Assembly: GCF_003853705.1 (NCBI RefSeq)
Contig: NZ_QTQI01000016.1
Location: 1-64,000, forward strand
Source of the DNA: Burkholderia sp. Bp8992
Lineage (GTDB): Bacteria > Pseudomonadota > Gammaproteobacteria > Burkholderiales > Burkholderiaceae
DNA: 64,000 nt
Direction of reading: 5' to 3'
Under the pieces are notes generated by a model that was given only the letters and a program-made list of their open reading frames with translations, searched no databases and was not told where the DNA came from. Positions 23,846 to 32,254 of the stretch are shown piece after piece; positions within the stretch are counted from its first letter, which is position 1; every line of letters begins with the position of its first letter. Made by a program: the position numbers and the translations under genes.

Positions 23846-25653
23846 CGGACGCCACGATCCCCGGCCTCCTCGCGCAAGTATTCCAGCGAGAGGCAGACCG
23901 CGAAGCGCTGTGGTCCGCCGCAGGCACGCTGCGCTATCGCGAATTGGACATACTGTCGGCCACGATTGCAGCCCGTCTCCGGCGCGCGGGCATTGGTCCC
24001 GGCAAGGTCGTCGGCCTTGACCTGCCGCGCTCGATCCGACAAGTCGTGTTTCTCGTCGGCATCGTGCGCGCGGGCGCGGCGTTCTGCTATCTCGATTCCC
24101 GACATCCTGACACGTGGAATCGCAGCATAGTCGAGCGCATCGGCATCCGGCACCTCGTGTCGCAAGCCACCCCCGGCTACGCGCGCGGCATCACAGCGCT
24201 CGCTCCGGATGTATTGCTGCAGCCCCTGTCAGACCCCGTCCCGCCGGCGTCGCCCGCATGCTCAGCCGACGACTGGCTGTACGTCAACTTTTCAAGTGGC
24301 ACCACCGGCGCGCCGAAGATCATTCCCTGCACGCATCGAGGCGTGTTGAACTTCTGTCACGACGCCCCGCATCTCCCGCCGCTCGGTCCCGGCACGCGGC
24401 TCGCCTACAGTTCGCCGCTGACGTTCGATGCGTCGCAGTTCGAGATCTGGGCGGCGCTGCTCAACGGTGGCGGTCTGATCGTCAACGACGATTCGCCGGT
24501 CACGGCGGGCTTGCTGAGCCATTGGGTTCGGCGTGCATCGCTAACTACCCTGTGGCTTACGACCTCGCTGTTCAACACGCTGGCCGACGTCGCACCGCGC
24601 TGCTTCAATGGCATCCGCGATCTGATCGTGGGTGGCGAGGAACTGTCGCCTCGTCATGTGGCGCGCATCTATGCGGAGAACGCGTCAATCACGATCCACA
24701 ACGGTTACGGTCCGACCGAGAACACGATCATGACGTGCGTCTTCCAGATCCCACGCGACTTCTCGTTCCCGGACAAGATTCCGCTCGGCCGCCCCGTGCG
24801 CGGACATGAGCTGCGCGTGCTCGACGCTAGCGGCGCGCCGTGCGCCGACGGCGAGATCGGTGAGTTGGCCATGTCCGGCCCAGGCCTGTCGCCCGGCTAC
24901 ATCGGTGACGACGCGCTAACGCACAAGCGGTTCCGCTACCTCGAAATCGACGGTGAGCGCGTGCGTCACTATTTGAGCGGCGATATGGTATCGCGTGACG
25001 TCGCCGGGCTTTATCACTATCACGGACGCGCCGACGATCAGCTCAAAATCCGCGGCAACCGCGTCGCGTTGTCCGACATCACGCTCGCCTACTCGTCGTG
25101 CGAGGGGCTGCGGGAATGTGTGGCGCTGGCGGTTAGGGGCGCGGGCGGCGCGTGGATCGGATTGACGTACGTGCCGGACGGTGACGATCCCGGCACGGCC
25201 ATCCTCGCGGCGTTCGGGAACGCGCGACTGCCGGCGTTCATGGTGCCGGCACGTTTCATGGCGCAGGATGAGCTGCCGTTGCGCGAAAACGGCAAATTGG
25301 ATGTCGTGCTGCTGCGCGCACGGTTCGAGGCGCTCGAACGCGAGGTCCGCGACGCAGTGACCGGCGACGCGGACACGTCGCTCGACGTGTTGCGGCGTCT
25401 GCTCCGCCTGCCCCGGCTGGGAATTGACGACGACTACTTCGACGCGGGCGGGGATTCACTGGGCGCGATCAGTATCGTGAGCGCGATCAACCGGCTCACG
25501 GGTGATGACAGTTTCAGCGTCGCGGACTTCTATGCGACCCCCACACTGAGCGCGCTGAGCGCGTATCTCCAGCAAGCTGGGGTCGTCGTGGAGGCGCGCG
25601 CATCCGAACCTGGGGCGGAGCCCGGGGAATACCATGTGTTTAAAATCTCATGA
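23842..25653 (+). CDS. NRPS A-T didomain
   Basis: The 603-residue protein has an adenylation domain with NFSSGTTGAPK, TFDASQFEIW, GYGPTENTI, SGDMV and the LRENGKLD segment. A carrier domain follows, with DAGGDSLGA and Ser near 539. The Asp in TFDAS indicates an alpha-amino acid substrate. No condensation or termination domain is attached; these are encoded by the next two genes. The start is GTG 23842, overlapping the upstream stop as GTGA. It probably loads the second building block, to be joined with the one on the A-T-E-like protein. Confidence 0.9.
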   Translation: MTDATIPGLLAQVFQREADREALWSAAGTLRYRELDILSATIAARLRRAGIGPGKVVGLDLPRSIRQVVFLVGIVRAGAAFCYLDSRHPDTWNRSIVERIGIRHLVSQATPGYARGITALAPDVLLQPLSDPVPPASPACSADDWLYVNFSSGTTGAPKIIPCTHRGVLNFCHDAPHLPPLGPGTRLAYSSPLTFDASQFEIWAALLNGGGLIVNDDSPVTAGLLSHWVRRASLTTLWLTTSLFNTLADVAPRCFNGIRDLIVGGEELSPRHVARIYAENASITIHNGYGPTENTIMTCVFQIPRDFSFPDKIPLGRPVRGHELRVLDASGAPCADGEIGELAMSGPGLSPGYIGDDALTHKRFRYLEIDGERVRHYLSGDMVSRDVAGLYHYHGRADDQLKIRGNRVALSDITLAYSSCEGLRECVALAVRGAGGAWIGLTYVPDGDDPGTAILAAFGNARLPAFMVPARFMAQDELPLRENGKLDVVLLRARFEALEREVRDAVTGDADTSLDVLRRLLRLPRLGIDDDYFDAGGDSLGAISIVSAINRLTGDDSFSVADFYATPTLSALSAYLQQAGVVVEARASEPGAEPGEYHVFKIS

Positions 25654-26983
25654 AAACGGAACGTCGAGCGTGGCGGCACATCCTCCTTTCCTGACGGTCG
25701 AGACGATTGCCGGACGCTACGCGGCGATCCATGGCGAGTACCACGCGGCGGCTGCGTTTGCGGCGTCGAACCGCGCTTGGCTGCGGGACAGTCCGGTGCT
25801 AGATTTCGTGCCGCTGAATAAGGCGCAGTGCTCGATGGTGTATCCGGAGCTGCTCCACGGCAACCGCACGGCGAACAATGTCACGTATCTTTTCACGCCG
25901 GACGGCGAGGCCGCGAGGCCCGGGACCCTATCGCGGCTGTGCACGGGCCTGGCCGCCCGCTTTCCAATCCTCGCCTGTCGCATCACTAATGACGCGGGCG
26001 TCTACGGCTTCGATCTTGCGGACATCCATCCACCGGAAGACTGGCCCTGGCCCGAGCATCCGGCATTCGACAGCGAGGCAGCCTGCAGCAGGTATTTCCT
26101 GCGGGCTGACCTGTCGCTCTTCGATGATCCTCTGTTCCGGCCGTTCACCTGCACGATTCGCGGCGAACCCCGCACCGGGGTGCTGCTGCACCATATCGTC
26201 GGTGACCACGTCGGGCAGATCGAATTGCTGCGGGCGCTGCGGGGGGCGCCGGCGGCGTCCGGGGATTTAGCGGAGCCCACGGAGCACACCGCCGATCTGG
26301 AATTCATCTTGACGAACCTCGCGCTCGCCGACGAGCACGAACGCGATGCGGATGCGTGCCTGCCCCACTGGTCCGATCTGAAAGCGCGGATCGCGGCGGC
26401 GCGGCAGTCGTCCGGGTCGGACTTCCCTTCGGCGGGCGCGACGGTCACTTGGCACCGGCAACGCATCACCGGCACGTCGCTCATGCCGGCCGGCGCGCAC
26501 AGGCAAGCCCTGTTGCTGGCGCGCTTTAAGCGTGCGCTGACGGCCGCGTTCGGCGTGTCGCAACCGCTCGTGCACGCGCTGTTCTCGATGCGCAAATCGC
26601 GGCGAGGGACTGGCTTCAGCACCTACGTGCTGCCGCTCTTGCTCGACCACGCGCACTTCGGTGAGCATTCCGATCCCGCGCGCGCGACCGGCTATCTGCT
26701 GGCCACGCGCGCCCACGGGGCGATCGGCGCGGAAGCTGCGCTCGCGGCTGCCGGATTGCGAGCGCATGAGGTTCGCGTGCTGTTCAACCTGGTGGATATG
26801 CGCAACGATGACGACCAGGGTTTTAGCGGGCTTGTCGACGAGACCGTGCCGTCTGAATCATGCAAGAGCGATCTCGACCTGACGCTGCTGTGCACGCGCG
26901 ACGCGGTCGACATCGTGGTGACCTCGCGTTTCGAACCGGCGCGAGTGGCTGCGTTCGCGCGGGCTTTCGTGGAGGACGCGTGA
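25634..26983 (+). CDS. stand-alone NRPS condensation domain
   Basis: The 449-residue protein is a free-standing condensation-type acyltransferase. The catalytic motif reads HHIVGDH (His186, His187, Asp191). The second His is kept, so it is probably active, while the usual final Gly is His. GFSTYVLPLLLDH in the C-terminal half matches the family bridge region. It probably joins the aminoacyl units carried by the A-T-E-like and A-T proteins. ATG 25634 overlaps the upstream gene by 20 nt and has GGGGAA about 5 nt before it; GTG 25670 is a less likely alternative. A role as a release or ester-forming enzyme is also possible for a free C domain. Confidence 0.82.
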   Translation: MCLKSHENGTSSVAAHPPFLTVETIAGRYAAIHGEYHAAAAFAASNRAWLRDSPVLDFVPLNKAQCSMVYPELLHGNRTANNVTYLFTPDGEAARPGTLSRLCTGLAARFPILACRITNDAGVYGFDLADIHPPEDWPWPEHPAFDSEAACSRYFLRADLSLFDDPLFRPFTCTIRGEPRTGVLLHHIVGDHVGQIELLRALRGAPAASGDLAEPTEHTADLEFILTNLALADEHERDADACLPHWSDLKARIAAARQSSGSDFPSAGATVTWHRQRITGTSLMPAGAHRQALLLARFKRALTAAFGVSQPLVHALFSMRKSRRGTGFSTYVLPLLLDHAHFGEHSDPARATGYLLATRAHGAIGAEAALAAAGLRAHEVRVLFNLVDMRNDDDQGFSGLVDETVPSESCKSDLDLTLLCTRDAVDIVVTSRFEPARVAAFARAFVEDA

Positions 26984-27711
26984 CTAAGGCGCGCCTGCTG
27001 TTTCTGCCTGATTTCGTCGGCTATCCGATCTGTTATTTCGATCTGGAGAAAAAGCTGGCCGGGACGGTCGACGCGCATCTGATCGACTACAACGCGTTCT
27101 GGCCATACGACAGCGTGGACGAACTCGCGGCCGCAATTGTCGAGTCGGTGGTAGGGGAGCACTATCACGCGGTGGCCGGTTACTCGTTCGGCGCGCATGT
27201 GGCTGTCCGGGTCGCGAACGTGCTGTATGCGCGCGGGACGGTGTCGCATCTGCATCTGATCGATCCACCTGTGCTCGCGGAGGTCGGCGCAATTGCCCAC
27301 GACGTCGAGGCCCAGCTCAAGCGCGATGCGCGGTATCGCTATGTGTTCGATCTTGCCGAGTGCGAATTGACGGATCTGGATCTCGTGTTCCGGAACGTCC
27401 GCCTGCTCGACGCATTGCCCAAGCGCTATCCGGCTACGCTGCCGTGCTCGTTGTACGTGGCTGGCGACGACCAGCGTTACATCGCGTGTGCCGACCAGTT
27501 CGCTGGTGACGGCGTGCCGATCACGCAGTTCGCGATCGCAGGAACGAATCATCGGGAGATCCTGCAATGCGCGTCGCTTGCGAGAGCGCTGGCGACGACG
27601 CATGATGCCGAGACGGCGCGTCAGGCCCGGCCCGATTCGGCCCACCCCGAAGACATGCGAGGCCTGCATAAATATCAAAATAATAGAGGGATGTATGAAG
27701 CATTGGATTGA
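26980..27711 (+). CDS. alpha/beta-hydrolase thioesterase
   Basis: The 243-residue protein has the thioesterase fold. The nucleophile motif is GYSFG with Ser69, a late Asp lies in VAGDDQRY, and the catalytic His is in GTNHREIL. It resembles the thioesterase domain found at the end of NRPS assembly lines, here as a separate protein. It would release the peptide from the last carrier by hydrolysis or cyclisation, or serve as an editing enzyme. The start is GTG 26980, overlapping the condensation-domain stop as GTGA. An upstream in-frame ATG at 26860 lies inside the condensation gene and is unlikely. Confidence 0.85.
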   Translation: MTKARLLFLPDFVGYPICYFDLEKKLAGTVDAHLIDYNAFWPYDSVDELAAAIVESVVGEHYHAVAGYSFGAHVAVRVANVLYARGTVSHLHLIDPPVLAEVGAIAHDVEAQLKRDARYRYVFDLAECELTDLDLVFRNVRLLDALPKRYPATLPCSLYVAGDDQRYIACADQFAGDGVPITQFAIAGTNHREILQCASLARALATTHDAETARQARPDSAHPEDMRGLHKYQNNRGMYEALD

Positions 27712-28777
27712 TGCAGTACGCGGGGTACTGCGACGCCCGGAGGTTCGGCTTGTAGTCGCGTTTTCCGGATTGGCGTTGGCGACGAGAATTGTCACCTATG
27801 GCTGGGGAGTCACGCTTGTAGGCACGGCATTGTTCAGTTTTATGTTGTGGGAGCTGTTCGTGGAGTGGCGACGATTCCTGCCGCCTTTTCGCAGGATGAT
27901 GTTGAAGCGTGTAATGCGCATCATGAAAGCGCTACGGCCGCTGCGTAAGCTTCCCCCCGACGTCCCGGTCCTGTACGGCGCTGTCATGATGTACATGATT
28001 GCTCGTCTGATCCTGGCCACCCTGCATTGGATGCCCTTGTTCGGTTCCATGTACGAGATGTTCTGCATCGGTGTGGTGACCTCGATTGCGGCACTTCGGC
28101 ACGCACATCTGATACTTGCCCGGATTGCGAAGTGGTCGTGGGGAAAGACGCTCGGAAAAGCGTTGTATGCGCTGTCGACTGCGGTATGTATCGCAGTCGG
28201 AGCTGCGCAAGCAATACGTACGACGCGACTGTTGACCCACGCAGATGCGAAGTACTTTCCGAGCTTCGTTGGTCTTCTGTCGTCCTGGTATGTAGTTCTG
28301 AACTTTGTCCGTTGCGCTGCAATTTTCCTTGCCGTGTGTGGCGCAATACTTATTCTGATCAACCTGCCGTCGCTCTTGTTGCGATCCGTGCGAGCCTGGT
28401 TCAAGTTCCTCCCGAAGGAGAGGACGAACACGGTATTCATTTGGTGGCGAAGAGTGCGCTTCGGGCGCCGCGGCGATCCGGCACTGCAAGGTCGTTACTT
28501 GCGCGACATTATTGAGCTTTTTACCCCGATGGCATTACTCGGTCTCGCGACGGTGATCGTCGCTGCACCAGAGTCGATAGCAGGCGCACGGGCTACTGCA
28601 ATAATCCTCAACCAGACGCTATTTGCTATGGAGTACACCGCTGATGGCGGTTGTCCGGCAGTCGGCAACCTGCCGACCGTGCATCTTGATCGGGATTTTG
28701 TGTCGACGGGGGTGTTGGTAGGGAACCGGCTGATTACAATGCGGCAAGAGTGTCACGGCCCCGAGAAAGCCAAGTAG
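27695..28777 (+). CDS. multi-pass membrane protein of unknown function at the operon end
   Basis: The 360-residue protein has several hydrophobic segments (about residues 18-50, 90-110, 120-135, 160-180, 195-240 and 285-305) with Arg/Lys-rich loops between them. A soluble C-terminal tail of about 60 residues contains three cysteines. I do not recognise the family. ATG 27695 overlaps the thioesterase gene by 17 nt, so it is cotranscribed with the pathway, although its GC content is lower than that of the genes before it. Transport, membrane anchoring of the enzymes or producer immunity are possible roles, none shown by the sequence. Confidence 0.7.
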   Translation: MKHWIDAVRGVLRRPEVRLVVAFSGLALATRIVTYGWGVTLVGTALFSFMLWELFVEWRRFLPPFRRMMLKRVMRIMKALRPLRKLPPDVPVLYGAVMMYMIARLILATLHWMPLFGSMYEMFCIGVVTSIAALRHAHLILARIAKWSWGKTLGKALYALSTAVCIAVGAAQAIRTTRLLTHADAKYFPSFVGLLSSWYVVLNFVRCAAIFLAVCGAILILINLPSLLLRSVRAWFKFLPKERTNTVFIWWRRVRFGRRGDPALQGRYLRDIIELFTPMALLGLATVIVAAPESIAGARATAIILNQTLFAMEYTADGGCPAVGNLPTVHLDRDFVSTGVLVGNRLITMRQECHGPEKAK

Positions 28778-28943
28778 CGACTGGCGCTGAAGGCCTTGGG
28801 GAAAGACGGTGACTATGGAGCGGAAAACCTGGCCGTGCCGGATGCGGATGTCGGAGTTCGAGCCCAGGATGGGATTACCCGCCAGCGCAATCTACGCAAG
28901 TGTGCGATTTACCCAAGGGTCGTAGATTGAGCTGGAGCGGAGA

Positions 28944-29237
28944 TCATTCCTGAATCAGGAAGCGATCGCGATTCTTGGCATCCTTGATCCATGCCGGCGC
29001 ACGGCCTCGGCCTGACCAGGATACGCCGGTCTTGGGGTCTCGATACTTCGCATCGACGGCTGCTTTTGCGGTGCGGCCGCCTCGTTGCTTGCCGAAGATG
29101 TCCTTCTCGGTAATCCCATACTCTGCAACCTTGGCGCGGATGTCTTCTACGACAGTCTGGAATTCTGCGATACGGGCTGCCTCAGTTTGTTCTGCGAGGG
29201 CGTCCATCCTAGCTTTCAGTTCTTTGTAAGTTGCCAT
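28944..29237 (-). CDS. H-NS-like histone-family nucleoid protein
   Basis: The 97-residue protein has the H-NS/BpH3 layout: an N-terminal coiled coil (MATYKELKARMDALAEQTEA onward), a linker, and a C-terminal DNA-binding domain with the AT-hook-like SGRGRAPAW. Such proteins bind AT-rich DNA in the minor groove and silence acquired genes. The ATG at 29237 follows GGAGGAGGAAGC, a very strong ribosome binding site. The frame stays open upstream to 29546, but that part is unrelated. It lies just beyond the biosynthetic operon in lower-GC DNA, so it is a candidate local silencer of the cluster. Burkholderia carry many such paralogues. Confidence 0.92.
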   Translation of the reverse strand: MATYKELKARMDALAEQTEAARIAEFQTVVEDIRAKVAEYGITEKDIFGKQRGGRTAKAAVDAKYRDPKTGVSWSGRGRAPAWIKDAKNRDRFLIQE

Positions 29238-29965
29238 GCTTCCTCCTCCGCTTATGTTGCCGACGTGATAACGGTTTTGATATGAGGGAAATGAATACGC
29301 AAGATACGGAATGCGTAGCGCTATCGTACAAAGCGTATCTACTCCGAAACGCGGCAAAGCCTGCAGGCAGCAGAGCTGAGGCACCCTGAGCCTCGGCATT
29401 GATACAGCATCCGAATAGCGTGCCCATGCGAGCGCCATATCGCTATCGGTCGCATGGAGGCCAGCTTGTTGGAGGCAGTCTCGTATCCTGGCCAGATGCT
29501 CAGGAAATTCTTGAGCTACCAGGGCCTGTTCGCTCTTGCGCAACATCTTTGCCTCCTCGCGATGATGCGAACCTTATGCATGGTAGTCCATGATTGCGAC
29601 GTGTTCCACTGTCCGGTCCGGCCTGCCGCCATCAGTTGAATCGTAGTGCGTTCGTCCTGCGCCGCGCTGAATTACCCGTAAGCTCCGGATTACGCGCTTG
29701 CGAGCAGTCTTGAGATTCGATCGACGCCCTTACGCGTGTTAAGGTAGACGACTGACGTAAGGGCTTGTCAGTATCCAGATGGCAAATTGCGATTGCCTCA
29801 TGCCGGACTGAGTCGTTCATTCAAGAGGATGCCCTGATCTGCCAATTTTAGCTGGTAACAGTGAAAAGTGGCTGGCCACTACCGATCGCGGATTCAACCA
29901 ATAGATGCAACAGCGAACTGGGTTCAAGCCAATTTCTGATATTCGGCGCAGTGCACCTTACGGCG
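29238..29965. other. low-GC gap between the H-NS-like gene and a hypothetical gene
   Basis: No complete gene is supported. A minus-strand stretch from 29546 to about 29405 encodes MLRKSEQALVAQEF and, further on, DSDMALAWARYSDA. This has the composition of a small acidic Burkholderia protein but runs into unrelated sequence. It may be the broken start of a small gene. The rest (29560-29965) shows only short unconvincing frames and no terminator-like hairpin that I could identify. Confidence 0.4.
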
Positions 29966-30679
29966 TCAGTAGCTAAAGACCCGTTGAGGAATCTCTTTCT
30001 CCTGCAGAACGGCCTTTGCCTCGGGCGATTGGATAATGGAAGGTGAGAATTCGATTATCATAATACGTCTGTCATTCTTCGTGAGGCCTCCAGCCTGACT
30101 CGGTGTAGGGTCGTTGACCCCTTTTGGTGCGAGTACCATGTTGATTGCCGTTGAATAAGTACCCTCGTTACTGGGAAGAAGTGGTGTCAACTTCGTCAAG
30201 TAATTAAGAATGAAATTGCGTACATCAATGTGAGCCAGACCGCCAGGCGGCAATGCGTTCGTCAGATCGAGCCGAGTAGCGTAGTAAGGAAGCGAATCAA
30301 TTCGACTCGCCGGATCCGAGAGTGAGTAAGTGAGTCCACCGATGCCGATTACTTCAATTTCCAACGCGTCGACGGGCTTTTTCCCGGCGTTCTCGACCGT
30401 GACGATCGTCTTTAGATCTTCCTTGAGACCCTTCGCATCAGTAAAGTCAAACTTGAAGGTGGCACTGCCATCTGTCTCTGCGAACTCAACTATTGCCGGT
30501 TCGCGCGCGACGCCCAGCGATATATCATTTGCCTGACGCGCGGTCTTCAACGCTTCAGTCGCGATGCTGTTGGTCGTATTTACACCAGTGGTGGCGGTGT
30601 ACAACGCAACCCCGCTGATGATCAGACTGGTTGTCGCTGCCAATGCGGAAACCATTTCCCAGGTTACCTTCAAAGTCAT
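29966..30679 (-). CDS. hypothetical membrane-anchored protein
   Basis: From ATG 30679 the protein has 237 residues. It opens with one predicted membrane segment (about residues 8-28, MVSALAATTSLIISGVALY) and continues as a soluble domain of about 200 residues rich in beta-strand-like stretches. No family is recognised. The frame is open to 30997, but the upstream part reads as noncoding and an AGGAAT element precedes ATG 30679. The low GC and lack of a partner gene fit an accessory gene. Location is probably the inner membrane with the domain facing the periplasm, inferred from the N-terminal anchor. Confidence 0.6.
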   Translation of the reverse strand: MTLKVTWEMVSALAATTSLIISGVALYTATTGVNTTNSIATEALKTARQANDISLGVAREPAIVEFAETDGSATFKFDFTDAKGLKEDLKTIVTVENAGKKPVDALEIEVIGIGGLTYSLSDPASRIDSLPYYATRLDLTNALPPGGLAHIDVRNFILNYLTKLTPLLPSNEGTYSTAINMVLAPKGVNDPTPSQAGGLTKNDRRIMIIEFSPSIIQSPEAKAVLQEKEIPQRVFSY

Positions 30680-31204
30680 AGGATATTCCTGCAAATTGAG
30701 TTTCGAGAATCGGACCGGGAGGGTGAAGCGAGAAGAAACCCGCTCAATCGGTCGTGTATGCGAGCGTATCTCAGCGCGCCTCAAATGGCTACAATTCCGT
30801 TGAAATTTAATCAAAATCTGTCGTTGCTCTACTCGCGCTGAGCATGCTTTTGTCAACGCATCTGCGATGCGATGTCGAATGATCGCGCCGATATCTGCCA
30901 GAAACAGGCGCCTATCACGACGCAGTCCCAATTGTGTGCCACATCCGATATGGGAGCGAGAAAAACCGTTCGTGGTGCGTGCGAATCCAAAATGCACAAT
31001 TTTTGAGTGAACATACGGTTAAGCGAGCGAGAAAAAGAAAATGCCCGTGGATCGAGCGGGCATTTGAAGAGGCGGGGCAGGAAACTTACCGCGGACCACG
31101 TCCAGACTAGTAAGCCCCGCTCCCTGTTTTCTGTCGCTGAACATAGGTCAGCTTTAATCTGAGAGTAGCCGCTATTTTTCAGACCCGCAACAGTGCTTCT
31201 CGCC
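30680..31204. other. intergenic region with hairpins
   Basis: No gene is supported. It contains the minus-strand terminator at 31035-31065 and a second long-range inverted repeat, GCGGGGC at 31072-31078 with GCCCCGC at 31114-31120 (35-nt separation). Part of it may be the promoter of the hypothetical gene at 29966-30679. Confidence 0.4.
31035..31065 (-). terminator. intrinsic terminator after the antitoxin-like gene
   Basis: AAATGCCCG (31039-31047) and CGGGCATTT (31057-31065) form a perfect 9-bp stem with a 9-nt loop. On the minus strand the stem is followed by TCTTTTTCTC. It would end transcription of the antitoxin-like gene that stops at 31205. Confidence 0.7.
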
Positions 31205-31609
31205 TTACCCCGCTGCACCTGCCTCGAGCGAAACGACGTAGCGAAGTACGTCGTCAACGCGTCCTTCCGACACTAGCTGTTCAGCAGTCTTGTAGTCGAA
31301 AGCAGGCAACGGTTCATTGCGATACCAGAAGAGTGTGCGCTGTATGTCCCCGGAGATATCGTTTGCAGCCCGGATGATCCGGATCGCTTCCCGAAGATAC
31401 TTTTGCACACTTTCGGAGCCAGCCAAACGGCTCACCGTATTGCGATGCACATGGGCCAGCCTTGCGAGTGTTTGCATATCGATATGCAGGGCGGCCGCGA
31501 AGCGTCGCGCCGAGACGATTGGCGCGACGCTTTCCGAGTCCCTCAAAGATGCCATGAACAGGTCGAAATCGAGGGGCGGCGTCGAGTTTGGGGCTAGATC
31601 GTGGTTCAT
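31205..31609 (-). CDS. Xre/MbcA/ParS-type antitoxin-like protein, no toxin partner visible
   Basis: The 134-residue protein has an N-terminal helix-turn-helix (RRFAAALHIDMQTLARLAHV). Its C-terminal toxin-binding domain is of the DUF2384 type, with NEPLPAFDYKTAEQLVSEG and a final VDDVLRYVVSLEAG. In type II modules of this kind the antitoxin represses its operon and neutralises a RES-domain toxin encoded directly beside it. Here no RES gene follows; a terminator lies about 140 bp downstream and the upstream DNA is repeat-rich debris. It is therefore an orphan, either a solitary regulator or the remains of a module. The start is ATG 31609. Confidence 0.8.
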   Translation of the reverse strand: MNHDLAPNSTPPLDFDLFMASLRDSESVAPIVSARRFAAALHIDMQTLARLAHVHRNTVSRLAGSESVQKYLREAIRIIRAANDISGDIQRTLFWYRNEPLPAFDYKTAEQLVSEGRVDDVLRYVVSLEAGAAG

Positions 31610-31758
31610 GGCAGATTACCCGAAGCACACTATCTGCACATTTATAGCACAAAGAGTACCGACTGCACTGGTCGCCGAAACCCTTATCCATGGCGCTCTT
31701 GGTCGCCAAGGTCGGTCGAGACACCTTCGCAGGGCCGCGACATTCCCAAGGACGACTT

Positions 31759-31831
31759 TTCTGAGAATTCCCGGGGCCACGGACATCATTTCTGAGACGA
31801 GAGGCATGTAGATTTCTCAAAAAAGATGTCC
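31759..31831. repeat. palindromic repeat, copy A
   Basis: This 73-bp element matches a second copy at 41188-41260 over its full length. Its core is an imperfect palindrome: GGACATCATTTCTGAGA at the left and TTTCTC followed by AAAGATGTCC at the right, around the spacer CGAGAGGCATGTAGA. Both copies lie outside intact genes. The form suits a miniature transposable element or REP-like sequence. Confidence 0.65.
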
Positions 31832-31865
31832 AAGTCCTTGATCTGTCTAGGGGGCCAAAGACACT

Positions 31866-31901
31866 TTTTCTGAGAGCCCACAACTGTTGGCTCTCAGAAA
31901 A
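31866..31901. repeat. perfect 13-bp palindrome at the broken end of tetR
   Basis: TTTTCTGAGAGCC (31866-31878) and GGCTCTCAGAAAA (31889-31901) are exact inverted repeats with a 10-nt loop. The TTTTCTGAGA arm is shared with palindromic repeat copies A and B. The tetR reading frame loses family similarity exactly where this element begins, so it probably marks an insertion or deletion junction. Confidence 0.65.
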
Positions 31902-31906
31902 GGTGC

Positions 31907-32223
31907 CTGCGATGCGGTCCAGGGCATCCGCGAACGCCTCGAACACGATTTCCAAAACCGCAGCATGAATCGCTCCTTTCGATTCGACGTGGTTATAGAA
32001 CGAGCCGAACCCCAACGTCCGCGGCGTCCGTCATTTCATTGATCGCGACGCCTTCCATCCCCTTTTGTGCCATGAGCACAAAGGCGACATCCAGCAGGCG
32101 CGCCTGCGTCTCGCGCTTTCGGCGCGCGCCTCGAGGCTCGCGAACCTCGGGGCTCGACGGCGCTTGCTCGTTCGAGATGGCCGGCGGAGGTGTTCTGCTG
32201 CGACCGGAGGAAGCGTTGGGCAT
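31907..32223 (-). pseudogene. broken TetR-family regulator
   Basis: The minus-strand frame from 32223 encodes a TetR N-terminus: RKRETQARLLDVAFVLM, then GMEGVAINEMTDAADVG. A frameshift in the GGGG run near 32012-32015 moves the continuation GFGSFYNHVESKGAIHAA into another frame. The ligand domain stops after DALDRIAG at about 31907, where a palindromic repeat begins. The gene is thus both frameshifted and truncated. It stands divergent to the aromatic catabolic operon, which it presumably once repressed. Confidence 0.82.
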
Positions 32224-32254
32224 CGGCGTGCGCCTGGGTTCGGTGTTTGAGTAT

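Larger units (their letters stand above)
31610..31906. other. repeat-rich debris upstream of the antitoxin-like gene
   Basis: This stretch has no gene. It holds palindromic repeat copy A (31759-31831), a related half-site at 31750-31765 (ACTTTTCTGAGA), and the perfect palindrome at 31866-31901. These are probably remains of mobile or repetitive elements that removed the end of the tetR gene. Confidence 0.5.

Noticed and set aside
1113-28777. Identity with the enacyloxin, chloramphenicol, fragin or bacilysin clusters
   Set aside because: Single features are shared with each (AroA-like enzymes, CmlA/A-T-R, ATP-grasp), but the polyketide synthase, aminophenylalanine genes, diazeniumdiolate genes and prephenate decarboxylase are absent.
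29405-29546. Small gene starting MLRKSEQAL upstream of the H-NS-like gene
   Set aside because: The frame continues into unrelated sequence with no proper end, and the H-NS-like gene has its own strong start. At most it is a fragment.
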